Source: a virus
Length of the DNA: 30,902 nt
Reading direction: 5' to 3' (one strand)
IMG/VR virus record: IMGVR_UViG_3300030451_002304
Location: 1 to 30,902 of that record
Below the pieces are notes generated by a model, which was not told where the DNA came from, did not search any database, and saw only the letters and a list, made by a program, of their open reading frames with translations. Below, one piece after another: positions 1-12,175 of this stretch. Made by a program: the position numbers and the translations under genes. Position 1 is the stretch's first letter; every line of letters begins with the position of its first letter.

Positions 1-1
1 C

Positions 2-28
2 TACTTCGGCTCCTCTACCATTAAATGA
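2..28 (+). CDS. 3' end of an upstream gene (partial)
   Basis: The window opens inside an open frame that ends YFGSSTIK and stops with TGA at 26-28. The stop overlaps the next start as ATGA, the coupling seen throughout this phage. Only eight codons are visible, so function cannot be stated. From gene order it should be a structural gene. Confidence 0.4.
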   Translation, partial: YFGSSTIK

Positions 29-180
29 ATGAAATCTTACAAATCATATCATCCCTCTGGCCTATCGCTATTGGCATCATTACGCTTATTATCGTGCTAG
101 CCCGGATGCACTACAATATCGAAGCCCTTACAGAAAAGGTAAAAGTCCTTTTCGATTTTCACAATAAAAGAAAGAAATAA
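25..180 (+). CDS. 51-aa single-span membrane protein, holin candidate
   Basis: Small protein with one strongly hydrophobic segment at about residues 12-28 (begins WPIAIGIITLIIVLA), followed by a polar region and a Lys/Arg-rich tail ending HNKRKK. A short N-terminal membrane span with a basic cytoplasmic tail is a layout seen in some phage holins and small membrane proteins. The start is chosen because ATG overlaps the preceding stop (ATGA) and the whole frame is open. No lysis gene lies beside it; the lysozyme in this window is far away at 28105-28632. The holin role is therefore only an inference from size and topology. Confidence 0.6.
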   Translation: MNEILQIISSLWPIAIGIITLIIVLARMHYNIEALTEKVKVLFDFHNKRKK

Positions 181-182
181 TT

Positions 183-281
183 ATGAAGTGCTGCATCTGC
201 AAAACTAAAGACACATTTATCACTAAGGTAAAATCTCTCGCATCCAAGCTCGTAGCCTGGGTTCAATCAGTAATCAAATAA
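183..281 (+). CDS. 32-aa microprotein with an N-terminal Cys cluster
   Basis: Short frame beginning MKCCICKTKD, with three cysteines in the first six residues (CCxC), then an amphipathic Lys/Val/Ala/Trp segment. It starts two bases after the stop of the membrane protein. The size is at the limit of what can be trusted. It is supported by tight packing between two other small genes and by the non-random composition. Function unknown. Confidence 0.45.
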   Translation: MKCCICKTKDTFITKVKSLASKLVAWVQSVIK

Positions 282-295
282 CGAAAGATAACATT

Positions 296-400
296 ATGCC
301 AATGGGAAAAGGAACATACGGAAGCAAAGTAGGTCGTCCATCAAAAGCTGCTAAGGCTAAGGGGATGAAGAAGATGGCCATGAAAAAGAAGAAGAAGTAA
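296..400 (+). CDS. 34-aa very basic microprotein (MPMGKGTYGS type)
   Basis: Begins MPMGKGTYGSKVGRPSK and ends in a run of lysines, with about 12 Lys/Arg in 34 residues. I recall near-identical N-termini in small proteins of marine podoviruses, which supports this being a real conserved gene; this is from memory, not a search. The stop overlaps the next start as TAATG. A nucleic-acid-binding role is plausible from charge alone. Confidence 0.65.
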   Translation: MPMGKGTYGSKVGRPSKAAKAKGMKKMAMKKKKK

Positions 401-540
401 TGCCATTTAGCAAATACAGTCCAAAACAGAAGAAGATAGCTAGGGTTGCTGCACCTCGTAACAAGATTACCGGGGCTGACTTCAAAGTACTAAGGGGTAG
501 AAATGCACAGAAAAATACTAACCGTCGCAAGAAAGCTTGA
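400..540 (+). CDS. 46-aa basic microprotein (MPFSKYSPKQ type)
   Basis: Starts at the ATG overlapping the preceding TAA. It reads MPFSKYSPKQKKIARVAAP then NKITGADFKVLR, with a basic C-terminus. The KQKKIA..AAPRNKITGADFK pattern is one I recall from other marine phage genomes as a conserved short protein without known function. The next gene starts inside it at 503, overlapping by 38 bases in another frame. Confidence 0.65.
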   Translation: MPFSKYSPKQKKIARVAAPRNKITGADFKVLRGRNAQKNTNRRKKA

Positions 541-628
541 GAAGGCTTCTAAGGCTCACGCTGGGCAAGCGAAGCTACTCAAATCACTCGTAAAGAATGG
601 CAAAGAAAAGAGCAAAAAGCGGGGGTAA
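503..628 (+). CDS. 41-aa basic microprotein, predicted helical
   Basis: Begins MHRKILTVARKLEKASKAHA and continues as an amphipathic Lys/Leu/Ala helix with a basic tail ending KKRG. It overlaps the upstream gene by 38 bases and the downstream gene by 32 bases, so 400-770 is read in staggered frames. The helical KLEKASKAHAxQAK pattern resembles short proteins I recall from pelagic phages. Function unknown. Confidence 0.6.
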   Translation: MHRKILTVARKLEKASKAHAGQAKLLKSLVKNGKEKSKKRG

Positions 629-770
629 GATATGCCCTGAAGGTAAGGCTTGGGCGAGACGGACGTTTGACACGTATCCGTCCGCTTACGCGAACCTAGC
701 TGCATCAAAGTATTGCAAGGATCCTAACTACGCGAAGAAGGCTAAGGGTGGCAAACGAAAGGGTAGGTAA
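597..770 (+). CDS. 57-aa basic conserved microprotein (KICPEGKAW type)
   Basis: Reads MAKKRAKSGGKICPEGKAWA followed by RRTFDTYPSAYANLAASKYC, with a Lys/Arg/Gly tail. The CPEGKAWA..TFD.YPSAYANxAAS.YCKDPNYAK pattern is one I recognise from many phage genomes, where it is unannotated. Two cysteines are about 27 residues apart. The stop overlaps the next ATG as TAATG, giving translational coupling. Function unknown; a DNA- or RNA-binding role is only a charge-based guess. Confidence 0.8.
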   Translation: MAKKRAKSGGKICPEGKAWARRTFDTYPSAYANLAASKYCKDPNYAKKAKGGKRKGR

Positions 771-1009
771 TGGCTCAACTCAAACAATGGCTCAAGCAGA
801 ACTGGGTAAGGATCGGCACTGATGGATCAATCAAAGGCCCTTGCGGAACGTCGAAAGATAAGAAGAACCCTGACCGTTGCTTGCCTAAAAGAAAGGCTCT
901 TAGCCTCACGAAAGCGGAGAGAGCAAGCACTGCTAGAAAGAAAAAGAAAGCAGGAGCCAGGGGAAAGACAGTTGTAGCCAACACACCTAGAGCAAAGGTA
1001 AGAAGCTAA
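770..1009 (+). CDS. 79-aa basic conserved phage protein
   Basis: Reads WVRIGTDGSIKGPCGTSKDK then KNPDRCLPKRKALSLTKAERAS and a Lys-rich tail. The pair GPCG...DRCLP with LTKAER is a recurring motif of small proteins in phages and phage-like contigs (recalled, not searched). Two cysteines sit about 13 residues apart, which could bind metal or form a disulfide. Start and stop both overlap neighbours as TAATG. An open frame on the opposite strand here is low-complexity and is taken to be a shadow. Confidence 0.8.
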   Translation: MAQLKQWLKQNWVRIGTDGSIKGPCGTSKDKKNPDRCLPKRKALSLTKAERASTARKKKKAGARGKTVVANTPRAKVRS

Positions 1010-1245
1010 TGAGAAAAGAACACAAAAGTAAAAAGGGAGGACTGACTGCCGCTGGTCGTGCTTACTTCAAGCGCAAGACAGGTGCGAACCTCAAGCCTCC
1101 GGTCACAGAATCCAACCCCAAGGGCAAGAAGTTAGCTAGAAAGAAATCATTTTGTGCCAGAATGTCTGGCGTCAAGGGTCCGATGAAGGACAAGAAAGGA
1201 AGACCAACCCGGAAGGCACTAGCCTTGAAGCGTTGGAAATGTTAA
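1009..1245 (+). CDS. 78-aa basic conserved protein (DUF6321-like)
   Basis: Contains GGLTAAGRAYFKRKTGANLKP, KSFCARMSGVKGPMKD and ends RKALALKRWKC. The combination of LKPPVTE, SFCARMxGxxGPMKD and PTRKALALxxWxC matches a family I believe is DUF6321, found in phages and a few bacteria; the number is from memory. Two cysteines, one of them the last residue. Function unknown. Confidence 0.8.
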   Translation: MRKEHKSKKGGLTAAGRAYFKRKTGANLKPPVTESNPKGKKLARKKSFCARMSGVKGPMKDKKGRPTRKALALKRWKC

Positions 1246-1264
1246 TAATTCAATATTCAATACA

Positions 1265-1660
1265 ATGAGAAAAGCATCCCATATTAGAGATACAATAAAA
1301 GGTAAGTTTGGTTCAAGGACCAAATCTAAGAAAAAGGCTGTAAAAGTTGCAAAGAAAAAGGCTGTTCAGGGTCCAAAAACCAAAGCAATGTCTAAGCCAA
1401 CTGCAAAGCAAGCTGGTGAGAAGTTGATGGCTACTTTTAAAAAATTAACCAAAGTAGACAAAAGATCTCCAAGTGGCCGTAAAATTGTTGACGAAAAGGC
1501 AGTTGAAGAAACTACTGGCGGAGGGCGTGGACGAGGCGCACGTCTCATCACTTTTACTCCCGTAGAAGCAATAGGTGGTAATCGTCAAGGAGCAGGTAAG
1601 CAATCCCGAGACACTAAGCTATTTAGCGGTAAGTTTACTTCCAGAGGTAATCGTCGTTAA
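1265..1660 (+). CDS. 131-aa basic protein, unknown
   Basis: The N-terminal half is a Lys-rich segment (residues 10-45) with repeated KKAVK/KKAVQ units. The middle is TAKQAGEKLMATFKKLTKVD, and the C-terminal third is Gly/Arg/Asn-rich and ends SGKFTSRGNRR. The gene follows the micro-gene row after 19 bases and is richer in A+T than its neighbours. The layout (basic tail, short helix, disordered end) suggests a nucleic-acid-associated or virion-internal protein, but I recognise no family. Confidence 0.7.
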   Translation: MRKASHIRDTIKGKFGSRTKSKKKAVKVAKKKAVQGPKTKAMSKPTAKQAGEKLMATFKKLTKVDKRSPSGRKIVDEKAVEETTGGGRGRGARLITFTPVEAIGGNRQGAGKQSRDTKLFSGKFTSRGNRR

Positions 1661-1663
1661 TTA

Positions 1664-3820
1664 ATGCCCGAATACCGGACATATGCAGGACTAGATGACC
1701 GCATCGCCAAAGATGGAGATGTTGGTTTTATTGGTTTCAATAATCGAATACGGCCCGATCAGTTGCCATCAGGTATACTCGCTGACGCACAGAACTTACG
1801 GACTGACCGCAGGGGCGAAGCGCAAGTAAGAAAGGGTATCGATTTAATATCCAACCCCCTGGCAACTGGAATATCTGCTCTTACGCTTCCGTTTACCTTA
1901 GTTGCTGATGATACATCTGTAACAGCTACGCAGACTGGTGGAGATGTAGTTCTAACAAATGTTACTGCTACAAACTTTCCAAGCTCTGGAACAGTTAATG
2001 TGTCGGGTGTATCTGGACTTACTCCTGCCGTAAATGGTGATCGAGCATTCACGAAAAATAGTGATACGCAGATTACAATAGCTGACCAAACATATAGCGG
2101 AACAGCTAGCGGAACGGCAACTGTTAAGTTCGGTATACTTAATGATGGTGCTGTTAATGCTATTTATGGGTCCTGTGCGTTCTCGGATCCAAACGCATCA
2201 GCTAGTCAGTACATTATCTTTGCTGCTAACATTAAGGCGGTTGCCGTTAATATAGCTACTGGAGCAACTACAGACATTGCTTATCCAACTGGCGTGACTG
2301 TAACAGCCTCAGCACCTATGCTGCAAGCATTTAACAAAGTATTTATATTTCGTGACGGCAATACGGCACTTGAGTGGGACGGCTCATTTAGCGGAACACC
2401 CGCATTTACAAAAGTAGCTAGTGGTACTTACACTCAGCCAGTCAATCTAGCAGCTACTGGCTTTACGATTACAAATGGAGTGGCTACCGTTACGGTATCT
2501 AATACCTTATCGGTTGGGGATACGGTAAATCTGATTACTGCTGGTGGTAGCACACTAACCAAAGGAACTGAGTTTACTGTGTCCGAGGCTAGTTCCTCTA
2601 ATTTTAAATTTTTTGTAAACACTGATGATGTAACTAATCAAACAGATGTACACTTTACAAAAAGAGTATCCGTAGGTCTTGGGTTTACCCATATGCCAGC
2701 ACCACCGTATGCGGTCTACCATCAGCGTAGATTGGTGATGCCATTCAAGTTCAGTGTTGATGCGTCAGCGGACTCATTTACTGCAAGGGGTATACTCGAT
2801 GAAGTGATAGCATCAGACATTTTGGACACTGACACTTATGACCAGATATATGCTCAGTACAGATTCAACGCTGGTGAAGCTGACTTCAACGTAGGTCTGC
2901 ATTCTTTCTCTGAAGACAACCTCATGGTGTTTAACCGGAATAGTATTCACCTAATTACTAATACAACATCCCTGCAAGCAGCTAGCACTAAACTCCTGAC
3001 TAACGAAGTTGGATGCGTAGCCCGTCAGTCCATCGTGCAGGTCGGCAATCAAGTAATCTTTCTTTCTGACAATGGTGTTTACAGCACTCAGTTCTTTGAT
3101 GAATACAACCTTCGCGGCACTGAGACTCCACTCAGTGAACCGATCAACGTAACGATTCAAAGAATTAACAAGGCTTACTGGCAGAACTCCGTAGGCGTTT
3201 ACTTTGATAACAGATACTTCTTGGCTGTGCCTGTAGATACTTCGACAAAAAATAACGCTATAATAATTTACAACTTCCTTAACAAGCAGTGGGAAAGTAT
3301 TGACCAAGTAGCCGACACAGGCTTCCACGTTTCTAACCTGTTAGTTGTTGGTGAAGGAGAAAAACGTGGTGTGTATGCAGTCAATGACATTGGAGGTGTA
3401 CAAAAACTAGACGAAAGGGTTGATGGAGTTGATCGGATAGTTACTCAAATTGGTGGATCTGAAAAGAATATCAATGTCCCAGGATCTCTCACTACTCGTC
3501 AATACACCCTAGGGAGCCTAGAAAGAAAAAACTGGAAGCAGTTTGAAATGCACATTGAGTCTGGCGCATCTACAGTATCTGACTTTGATATATCCGCTGA
3601 GACTGAGAACCCGGATGCAAATCTTGATGTGGGCAAACTTAGCGATTTTGTTGGATCTACTTTAGACGAGGCTGAGGATGTGTCCATACGTGGTAGAATA
3701 GGTAACCGTCGAGGTTACGGAATCCAGTTTACACTTAACAATACACTCGGAAGACCAAAGATTAGGGCCATTGAAGCTGATGGAGCTATATCCTTCCGTT
3801 CAACTAATAAAGCAGAATAA
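1664..3820 (+). CDS. Tail nozzle/tubular-type beta-propeller protein
   Basis: A 718-residue beta-rich protein. The N-terminus has NNRIRPDQLPSGILADAQNL, a start typical of phage head-tail and tail tubular proteins. Residues about 418-432 (DNLMVFNRNSIHLIT) and 460-474 (VGNQVIFLSDNGVYS) match the blade pattern of T7 gp12/P22 gp10-like propellers: a hydrophobic strand ending in a conserved 'field', then a Gly-rich 'is it visible' strand. Two inserted beta domains (about 84-157 and 263-335) have the GD-x-V-x-L...F-x-F layout of phage Ig-like inserts and resemble each other. It lies between the basic micro-genes and a tail fibre, fitting a distal tail component. The family call is by pattern only. 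Confidence 0.6.
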   Translation: MPEYRTYAGLDDRIAKDGDVGFIGFNNRIRPDQLPSGILADAQNLRTDRRGEAQVRKGIDLISNPLATGISALTLPFTLVADDTSVTATQTGGDVVLTNVTATNFPSSGTVNVSGVSGLTPAVNGDRAFTKNSDTQITIADQTYSGTASGTATVKFGILNDGAVNAIYGSCAFSDPNASASQYIIFAANIKAVAVNIATGATTDIAYPTGVTVTASAPMLQAFNKVFIFRDGNTALEWDGSFSGTPAFTKVASGTYTQPVNLAATGFTITNGVATVTVSNTLSVGDTVNLITAGGSTLTKGTEFTVSEASSSNFKFFVNTDDVTNQTDVHFTKRVSVGLGFTHMPAPPYAVYHQRRLVMPFKFSVDASADSFTARGILDEVIASDILDTDTYDQIYAQYRFNAGEADFNVGLHSFSEDNLMVFNRNSIHLITNTTSLQAASTKLLTNEVGCVARQSIVQVGNQVIFLSDNGVYSTQFFDEYNLRGTETPLSEPINVTIQRINKAYWQNSVGVYFDNRYFLAVPVDTSTKNNAIIIYNFLNKQWESIDQVADTGFHVSNLLVVGEGEKRGVYAVNDIGGVQKLDERVDGVDRIVTQIGGSEKNINVPGSLTTRQYTLGSLERKNWKQFEMHIESGASTVSDFDISAETENPDANLDVGKLSDFVGSTLDEAEDVSIRGRIGNRRGYGIQFTLNNTLGRPKIRAIEADGAISFRSTNKAE

Positions 3821-4581
3821 TGGCAATTTTATCAAAAGGAACAACATTTTCAACGGGCGATCAGGTCACGGCAGCCAACCTCAACGCTTTGGTTGATAGT
3901 GCAACATTTGCAACAGGAGCCGTAGATGATACTACTACAGCCCTAGATAGTTCTTCTCCAAAGAAAATTATTGTAAAAAATGGAGGAATAGGCACTACCC
4001 AGTTAGCCGATAGTTCAAGTCCAAGCACAGGGGTAACAACGGCTAAAATTGCGGACAATGCCGTAACGCTAGCAAAGATGGCAACTCAAGCCGACCAGAC
4101 GGTTCTTGGCAATGTATCGGGCGGGACTGCTGTCCCTACCGCTGTGCCTATCGTAGGTGCTGCTGGCATACTAATCAATAACGACTCACTTGGAACGGAT
4201 GACACCAAGGGTGCAACCCAAGGGAACATTAAAGCCTTTGTTGAGAACCTAATTGGAACAGCAGACAAGTCAGGCTCTGGGGTGGTTACTGAAGGAACTC
4301 ATGGTTCGATCACTCTAGGCGGTGGCTTAATAATAAAGTTTGGTAGCCATGATGCAAGTAGTGGTGCAACCACATTAACCTTTAAGGACTCATCGGGAAG
4401 CAATTCTCCATTTCCTAATGCAATATACGGGGTGATGCTAACTTGCAACGAAGATTTTAGTACCGCTGCGGAAACTGTGAGTGCCTCCGACTTAGCTTTA
4501 GGAAGTTGTACCGTACGAAGTTATGCCTCCTCAAGCGGTGCTGCGGCTGGCCGCGTGTTCTTTATAGCAATCGGACACTAA
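3820..4581 (+). CDS. Tail fibre / receptor-binding protein
   Basis: 253 residues, starting in the TAATG that ends the nozzle-like gene. The N-terminus MAILSKGTTFSTGDQVTAAN is typical of fibre attachment segments. The middle contains repeated TTxLAD/TTAKIADNAVTLAKMA units that form beta-helical fibre shafts. The C-terminus (from about residue 165: GGGLIIKFGSHDASSG, FPNAIYGVMLTCN, AGRVFFIAIGH) resembles the gp53-like C-terminal domain of phage fibres, where 'NGLIIKWG...FP.AF...' is diagnostic. Likely contacts the host surface. I see no catalytic or depolymerase motif. Confidence 0.75.
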   Translation: MAILSKGTTFSTGDQVTAANLNALVDSATFATGAVDDTTTALDSSSPKKIIVKNGGIGTTQLADSSSPSTGVTTAKIADNAVTLAKMATQADQTVLGNVSGGTAVPTAVPIVGAAGILINNDSLGTDDTKGATQGNIKAFVENLIGTADKSGSGVVTEGTHGSITLGGGLIIKFGSHDASSGATTLTFKDSSGSNSPFPNAIYGVMLTCNEDFSTAAETVSASDLALGSCTVRSYASSSGAAAGRVFFIAIGH

Positions 4582-5063
4582 TGAATCCCCTTCTGCAATC
4601 AGTTCAAATAGCATTGCAAAATGCTACACAGAAAGAAGCCATTGCCTTCATTGATAAGGTTGTGGACTTCTGTGTTGAACACGAGAACGGGAGGGTTCTA
4701 GCCGGATGGCCAGAAGATCGCATTCAACTGCTTGTTGCTTATCATTTAGCCAAGCACACCTTTCTATGCGAACAAGACGAAGAGGGTAATATAAAGGGTG
4801 TCTTCATGTGGTATAATTGCAACGAGGACGACGGCTGGTCATTTGTAAAAAATTGGGAGGCTGATGACCCAGACGGCGACGCAATCTTCTTAGCTTTTTT
4901 GTTTGCGGACAGTACCAAAAATTTTAAACGACTTACACAAAACTTTATCATAAAATGCCCTGAGGTTATGCAGAAAAAATTAATTAGCATACGATACAGG
5001 AATCACAAACCTACTAGGGTAGAATATTCACCTAAGTTATTTAACAGAATACTAAGCATATAA
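4581..5063 (+). CDS. 160-aa GNAT-like fold protein, unknown
   Basis: Start taken at the ATG overlapping the fibre stop (TAATG); a longer frame from 4506 would intrude into the fibre gene. The predicted order of elements is GNAT-like: helices (SVQIALQNATQKEAIAFIDK), strand TFLCEQ, turn DEEGN, strand IKGVFMWYN, strand AIFLAFLFAD, helix FKRLTQNFIIKC, strand KLISIRYR. This resembles short phage proteins I recall being compared with acyltransferases of the RTX-toxin-activating type. No acetyl-CoA P-loop (Q/RxxGxG/A) is visible, so enzymatic activity is doubtful. It sits within the tail/virion genes. Confidence 0.7.
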   Translation: MNPLLQSVQIALQNATQKEAIAFIDKVVDFCVEHENGRVLAGWPEDRIQLLVAYHLAKHTFLCEQDEEGNIKGVFMWYNCNEDDGWSFVKNWEADDPDGDAIFLAFLFADSTKNFKRLTQNFIIKCPEVMQKKLISIRYRNHKPTRVEYSPKLFNRILSI

Positions 5064-5067
5064 TATT

Positions 5068-6231
5068 ATGGGAGGAAAAGGAAGTACACCATCAGCACCA
5101 CCACCTATTGACCCAGGCAAGTCAATGGGCGAATACTTATTTGGTCAAGATTTTGGCAGTTTTCAAGGCGTTACTGACCCTCGATTGCAGGAGCGATTAA
5201 TCGCCGCAGAGCAGAGGTTTCGTCCGCAGTACGCAGGACTAGAGCTTGCAGATATTAATACGTTTGCTACTGGTATTCCTGGAGGAACGGACAGCCCTCG
5301 GTACAAGAGACTTGAAGCCCAGCTTGCTGGACTAGAGGCAGGCGCAGGAGGCGTAAGCAGCGAAGAGGCAATGAAGATTGCTCAGTCAGCGGCAGGTCCT
5401 GCCCCTTCAGAGACTATCACGGCAACGCACAAAACTGGTAGGAATAAAGGGCAAAGATATACATATAAAAATCCTAACTACGACGAAGAACTCGAGGCAT
5501 ACAACAGGGAAGTCCAAAGCATAGCTAGCTCCCTTGGTGGGAATCGTACATCTCAGATTGCTGCTATTAAGGCTGAGATGGAACAGCTTGAAAGTTCTCC
5601 GGGACAAAGGGGACTCTTTGATTTATTAGAAGAATCATCTGAAAGAGCCTTCGGGTTACAGCAAGCTCAACTAAGAGATCAACGTGCTGCTGATGTAAAG
5701 GCTTTACAGGACTTTGCACCACAGGTAGTCGAAGCGTATCGAGATGCTGATCCTGCTAGCACAGCAATAGCAGAGCGTATGTCTCGCAGGGCTATGGGTC
5801 AACTGACTCCAGAAGAAGAAAGAAATATACAACAAAGGTCTAGACAGGCAAGCCTAGCTAGGGGTCGCATTGGTGACTCATCTTCTCTAGCGGCAGAGGC
5901 TCTTGGTCGCTCGGACTACACTGCTCAGTTCGCACCTCAAGCCTTTCAAATGAACCGTCAGCTAGCTGGTGATATAGGTAGTACTCTTCTTGGCCGTCCT
6001 TCAGCTGCTATTGGTCTAGGTGGTCAAATCCTAGGACAGGCGCAGCAAGGCGCAGCAGGACCTATGGGTCCTCAGCTATTTGATCCTAACGCAGGTATCA
6101 ATCTAGCCCTTCAGCAACGAGGACAGGACGTTACATTCCAAGGTATGATGGCGCAAGCGGACGCGACTAGGAGTGCTGGTATAACCAGTGGCTTAGGGTC
6201 AATCGCAGGTGGATTTTTAGGAGGACGATAA
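5068..6231 (+). CDS. Virion-associated protein, probable internal/ejection component
   Basis: 387 residues. Starts MGGKGSTPSAPPPIDPGKSM, a Gly/Pro-rich N-terminus common in phage internal virion and DNA-transfer proteins. The centre (about 150-280) is helical and rich in Gln/Arg/Ala/Glu. The C-terminus becomes Gly/Ala/Leu-rich and ends SGLGSIAGGFLGGR, a small glycine-zipper-like hydrophobic tail. A spacing of 4 bases to the next gene and the position before the giant internal protein suggest a role in the ejectosome. No enzymatic motif is seen. Confidence 0.65.
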   Translation: MGGKGSTPSAPPPIDPGKSMGEYLFGQDFGSFQGVTDPRLQERLIAAEQRFRPQYAGLELADINTFATGIPGGTDSPRYKRLEAQLAGLEAGAGGVSSEEAMKIAQSAAGPAPSETITATHKTGRNKGQRYTYKNPNYDEELEAYNREVQSIASSLGGNRTSQIAAIKAEMEQLESSPGQRGLFDLLEESSERAFGLQQAQLRDQRAADVKALQDFAPQVVEAYRDADPASTAIAERMSRRAMGQLTPEEERNIQQRSRQASLARGRIGDSSSLAAEALGRSDYTAQFAPQAFQMNRQLAGDIGSTLLGRPSAAIGLGGQILGQAQQGAAGPMGPQLFDPNAGINLALQQRGQDVTFQGMMAQADATRSAGITSGLGSIAGGFLGGR

Positions 6232-6235
6232 TAGT

Positions 6236-6814
6236 ATGGCATTTCAAGTAGGATCAAGAGTACGCCCAGAACTGGGTGACGCGGACTTCAGTGGCTTTGT
6301 AAAAGCCGCTGAGATACAGGCTAATACATTGGCCCAGCTAGGTGCTACTATTGGTGGCGCAATACAAGAACGTGCGGAAAAGAAAAAGGAAAAGGCTCTT
6401 ACCAAACAAGCCAAACAGACGCTATTTGGGATGGTGAAGAACAAGCCTGAATTGGCTAATTTCTTTGGGCTTCCGGAAGATTTTACCTTAGATGACATGA
6501 CACCCTTTGTGGATGTTATGGGTGCTAAGCCAGCCCTAGCTTTGATTACGCAACTTAATATGGCTAGTATGAAGGCTGGTCAAACAGAGCGTCCCACAAT
6601 AAGTGATTTAACTAAGTTACGGGAGTTCCTTCCAGGTGATAAGGTAATTGAGGATGGAAGAATTGTTGATACAACTTTTAGAAATGAAGTTCTGCCAGTA
6701 AGCGATCCTTTGGTTCAACAGCTACTTCAAACGGATGTAGGCCGGTCCCAGCTATACGGATACGCTCCGGTAGAATTAGTAAGCACAACTACAGAAGACG
6801 AAGAAGCAGAATAG
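6236..6814 (+). CDS. 192-aa putative virion protein
   Basis: The N-terminal 50 residues form a helical Ala/Gln/Leu segment ([20 protein letters not shown]) followed by a basic stretch ([16 protein letters not shown]). A domain with [17 protein letters not shown] follows, and the acidic C-terminus ends TTTEDEEAE. It lies between two virion-internal candidates and probably belongs to the same module. No recognised family. Confidence 0.65.
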   Translation: MAFQVGSRVRPELGDADFSGFVKAAEIQANTLAQLGATIGGAIQERAEKKKEKALTKQAKQTLFGMVKNKPELANFFGLPEDFTLDDMTPFVDVMGAKPALALITQLNMASMKAGQTERPTISDLTKLREFLPGDKVIEDGRIVDTTFRNEVLPVSDPLVQQLLQTDVGRSQLYGYAPVELVSTTTEDEEAE

Positions 6815-6827
6815 AACTAATACCTCA

Positions 6828-11732
<4,905 letters not shown>

Positions 11733-11737
11733 TAAAA

Positions 11738-11773
11738 GGGGCTGCTCCGCGCCTAATAAAACGGAACAGCCCC
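11738..11773 (-). terminator. Hairpin terminator, best read on minus strand
   Basis: A 12-position stem (GGGGCTGCTCCG with CGGAACAGCCCC, one mismatch) around a 12-base loop. Read leftward the stem is followed by TTTTACTAT, so it should stop minus-strand transcripts. Read rightward there is no T-run. Confidence 0.75.
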
Positions 11774-11786
11774 CAAGGACTAACAA

Positions 11787-11814
11787 AAGTGCGGACCATG
11801 AAAAAACCGCACTT
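11787..11814 (-). terminator. Rho-independent terminator of the leftward operon
   Basis: A perfect 8-bp stem AAGTGCGG/CCGCACTT with a 12-base loop. On the minus strand the stem runs into TTTTGTTAG. It lies about 110 bases past the end of the HNH gene and is the first good leftward stop. Confidence 0.75.
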
Positions 11815-11898
11815 CGCCTAGGATTACTCCTTAGGCTTGCCTTGTACTTATACTATGAACCAACTAACACACGAACCATTGTGTGGTAGAATAATTAT

Positions 11899-11917
11899 AA
11901 CATAGGTGTCCTATGTT
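11899..11917 (+). terminator. Hairpin terminator of the rightward operon
   Basis: A perfect 8-bp inverted repeat AACATAGG/CCTATGTT with a 3-base loop, followed on the plus strand by TTCTGTC, so the last stem bases plus tail give TTTTCT. It lies 167 bases past the giant virion gene and only six bases before the end of the HNH gene. An operator is an alternative reading. Confidence 0.5.
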
Positions 11918-11922
11918 TTCTG

Positions 11923-12174
11923 TCAAGAGGAATGCTCCAGCCTGTGGCAGTTTGCACAAAGAAGTTCACACTTCTTTAGCTCGTTAATAAATGTCTCTCG
12001 ATTACCTATCCTCCTAAATTGGGTAATGGGTCTAACTTTTTCATATTCAGGCAAATGATGGCAGTCGAACTGCGCTGCCTTGCCCTTGAATCCACACCTC
12101 TTGCAGACATATCCACCAAAAAAATCCTCAATGGTTTTTTGGTAAATAAGTGACCGCTTCTGGTGTGGCTTCAT
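11923..12174 (-). CDS. HNH endonuclease, 83 aa
   Basis: The start at 12174 is chosen because TGA of the helicase gene is followed directly by ATG (TGATATG); a longer frame would run back through the helicase. The protein has CKRC (C24, C27), then FDCHH (D37-H40), then CANCH (C73, C76, H77): two zinc-binding pairs around a beta-beta-alpha HNH core. The short, free-standing form next to a replicative helicase could be a homing endonuclease or a nuclease used in replication or packaging. DNA cleavage is inferred from the motif. Confidence 0.85.
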   Translation of the reverse strand: MKPHQKRSLIYQKTIEDFFGGYVCKRCGFKGKAAQFDCHHLPEYEKVRPITQFRRIGNRETFINELKKCELLCANCHRLEHSS

Positions 12175-12175
12175 A

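Noticed and set aside
11854-11904. 16-codon plus-strand frame beginning MNQLTHEP
   Set aside because: Too short, ends in the terminator hairpin, no supporting context.
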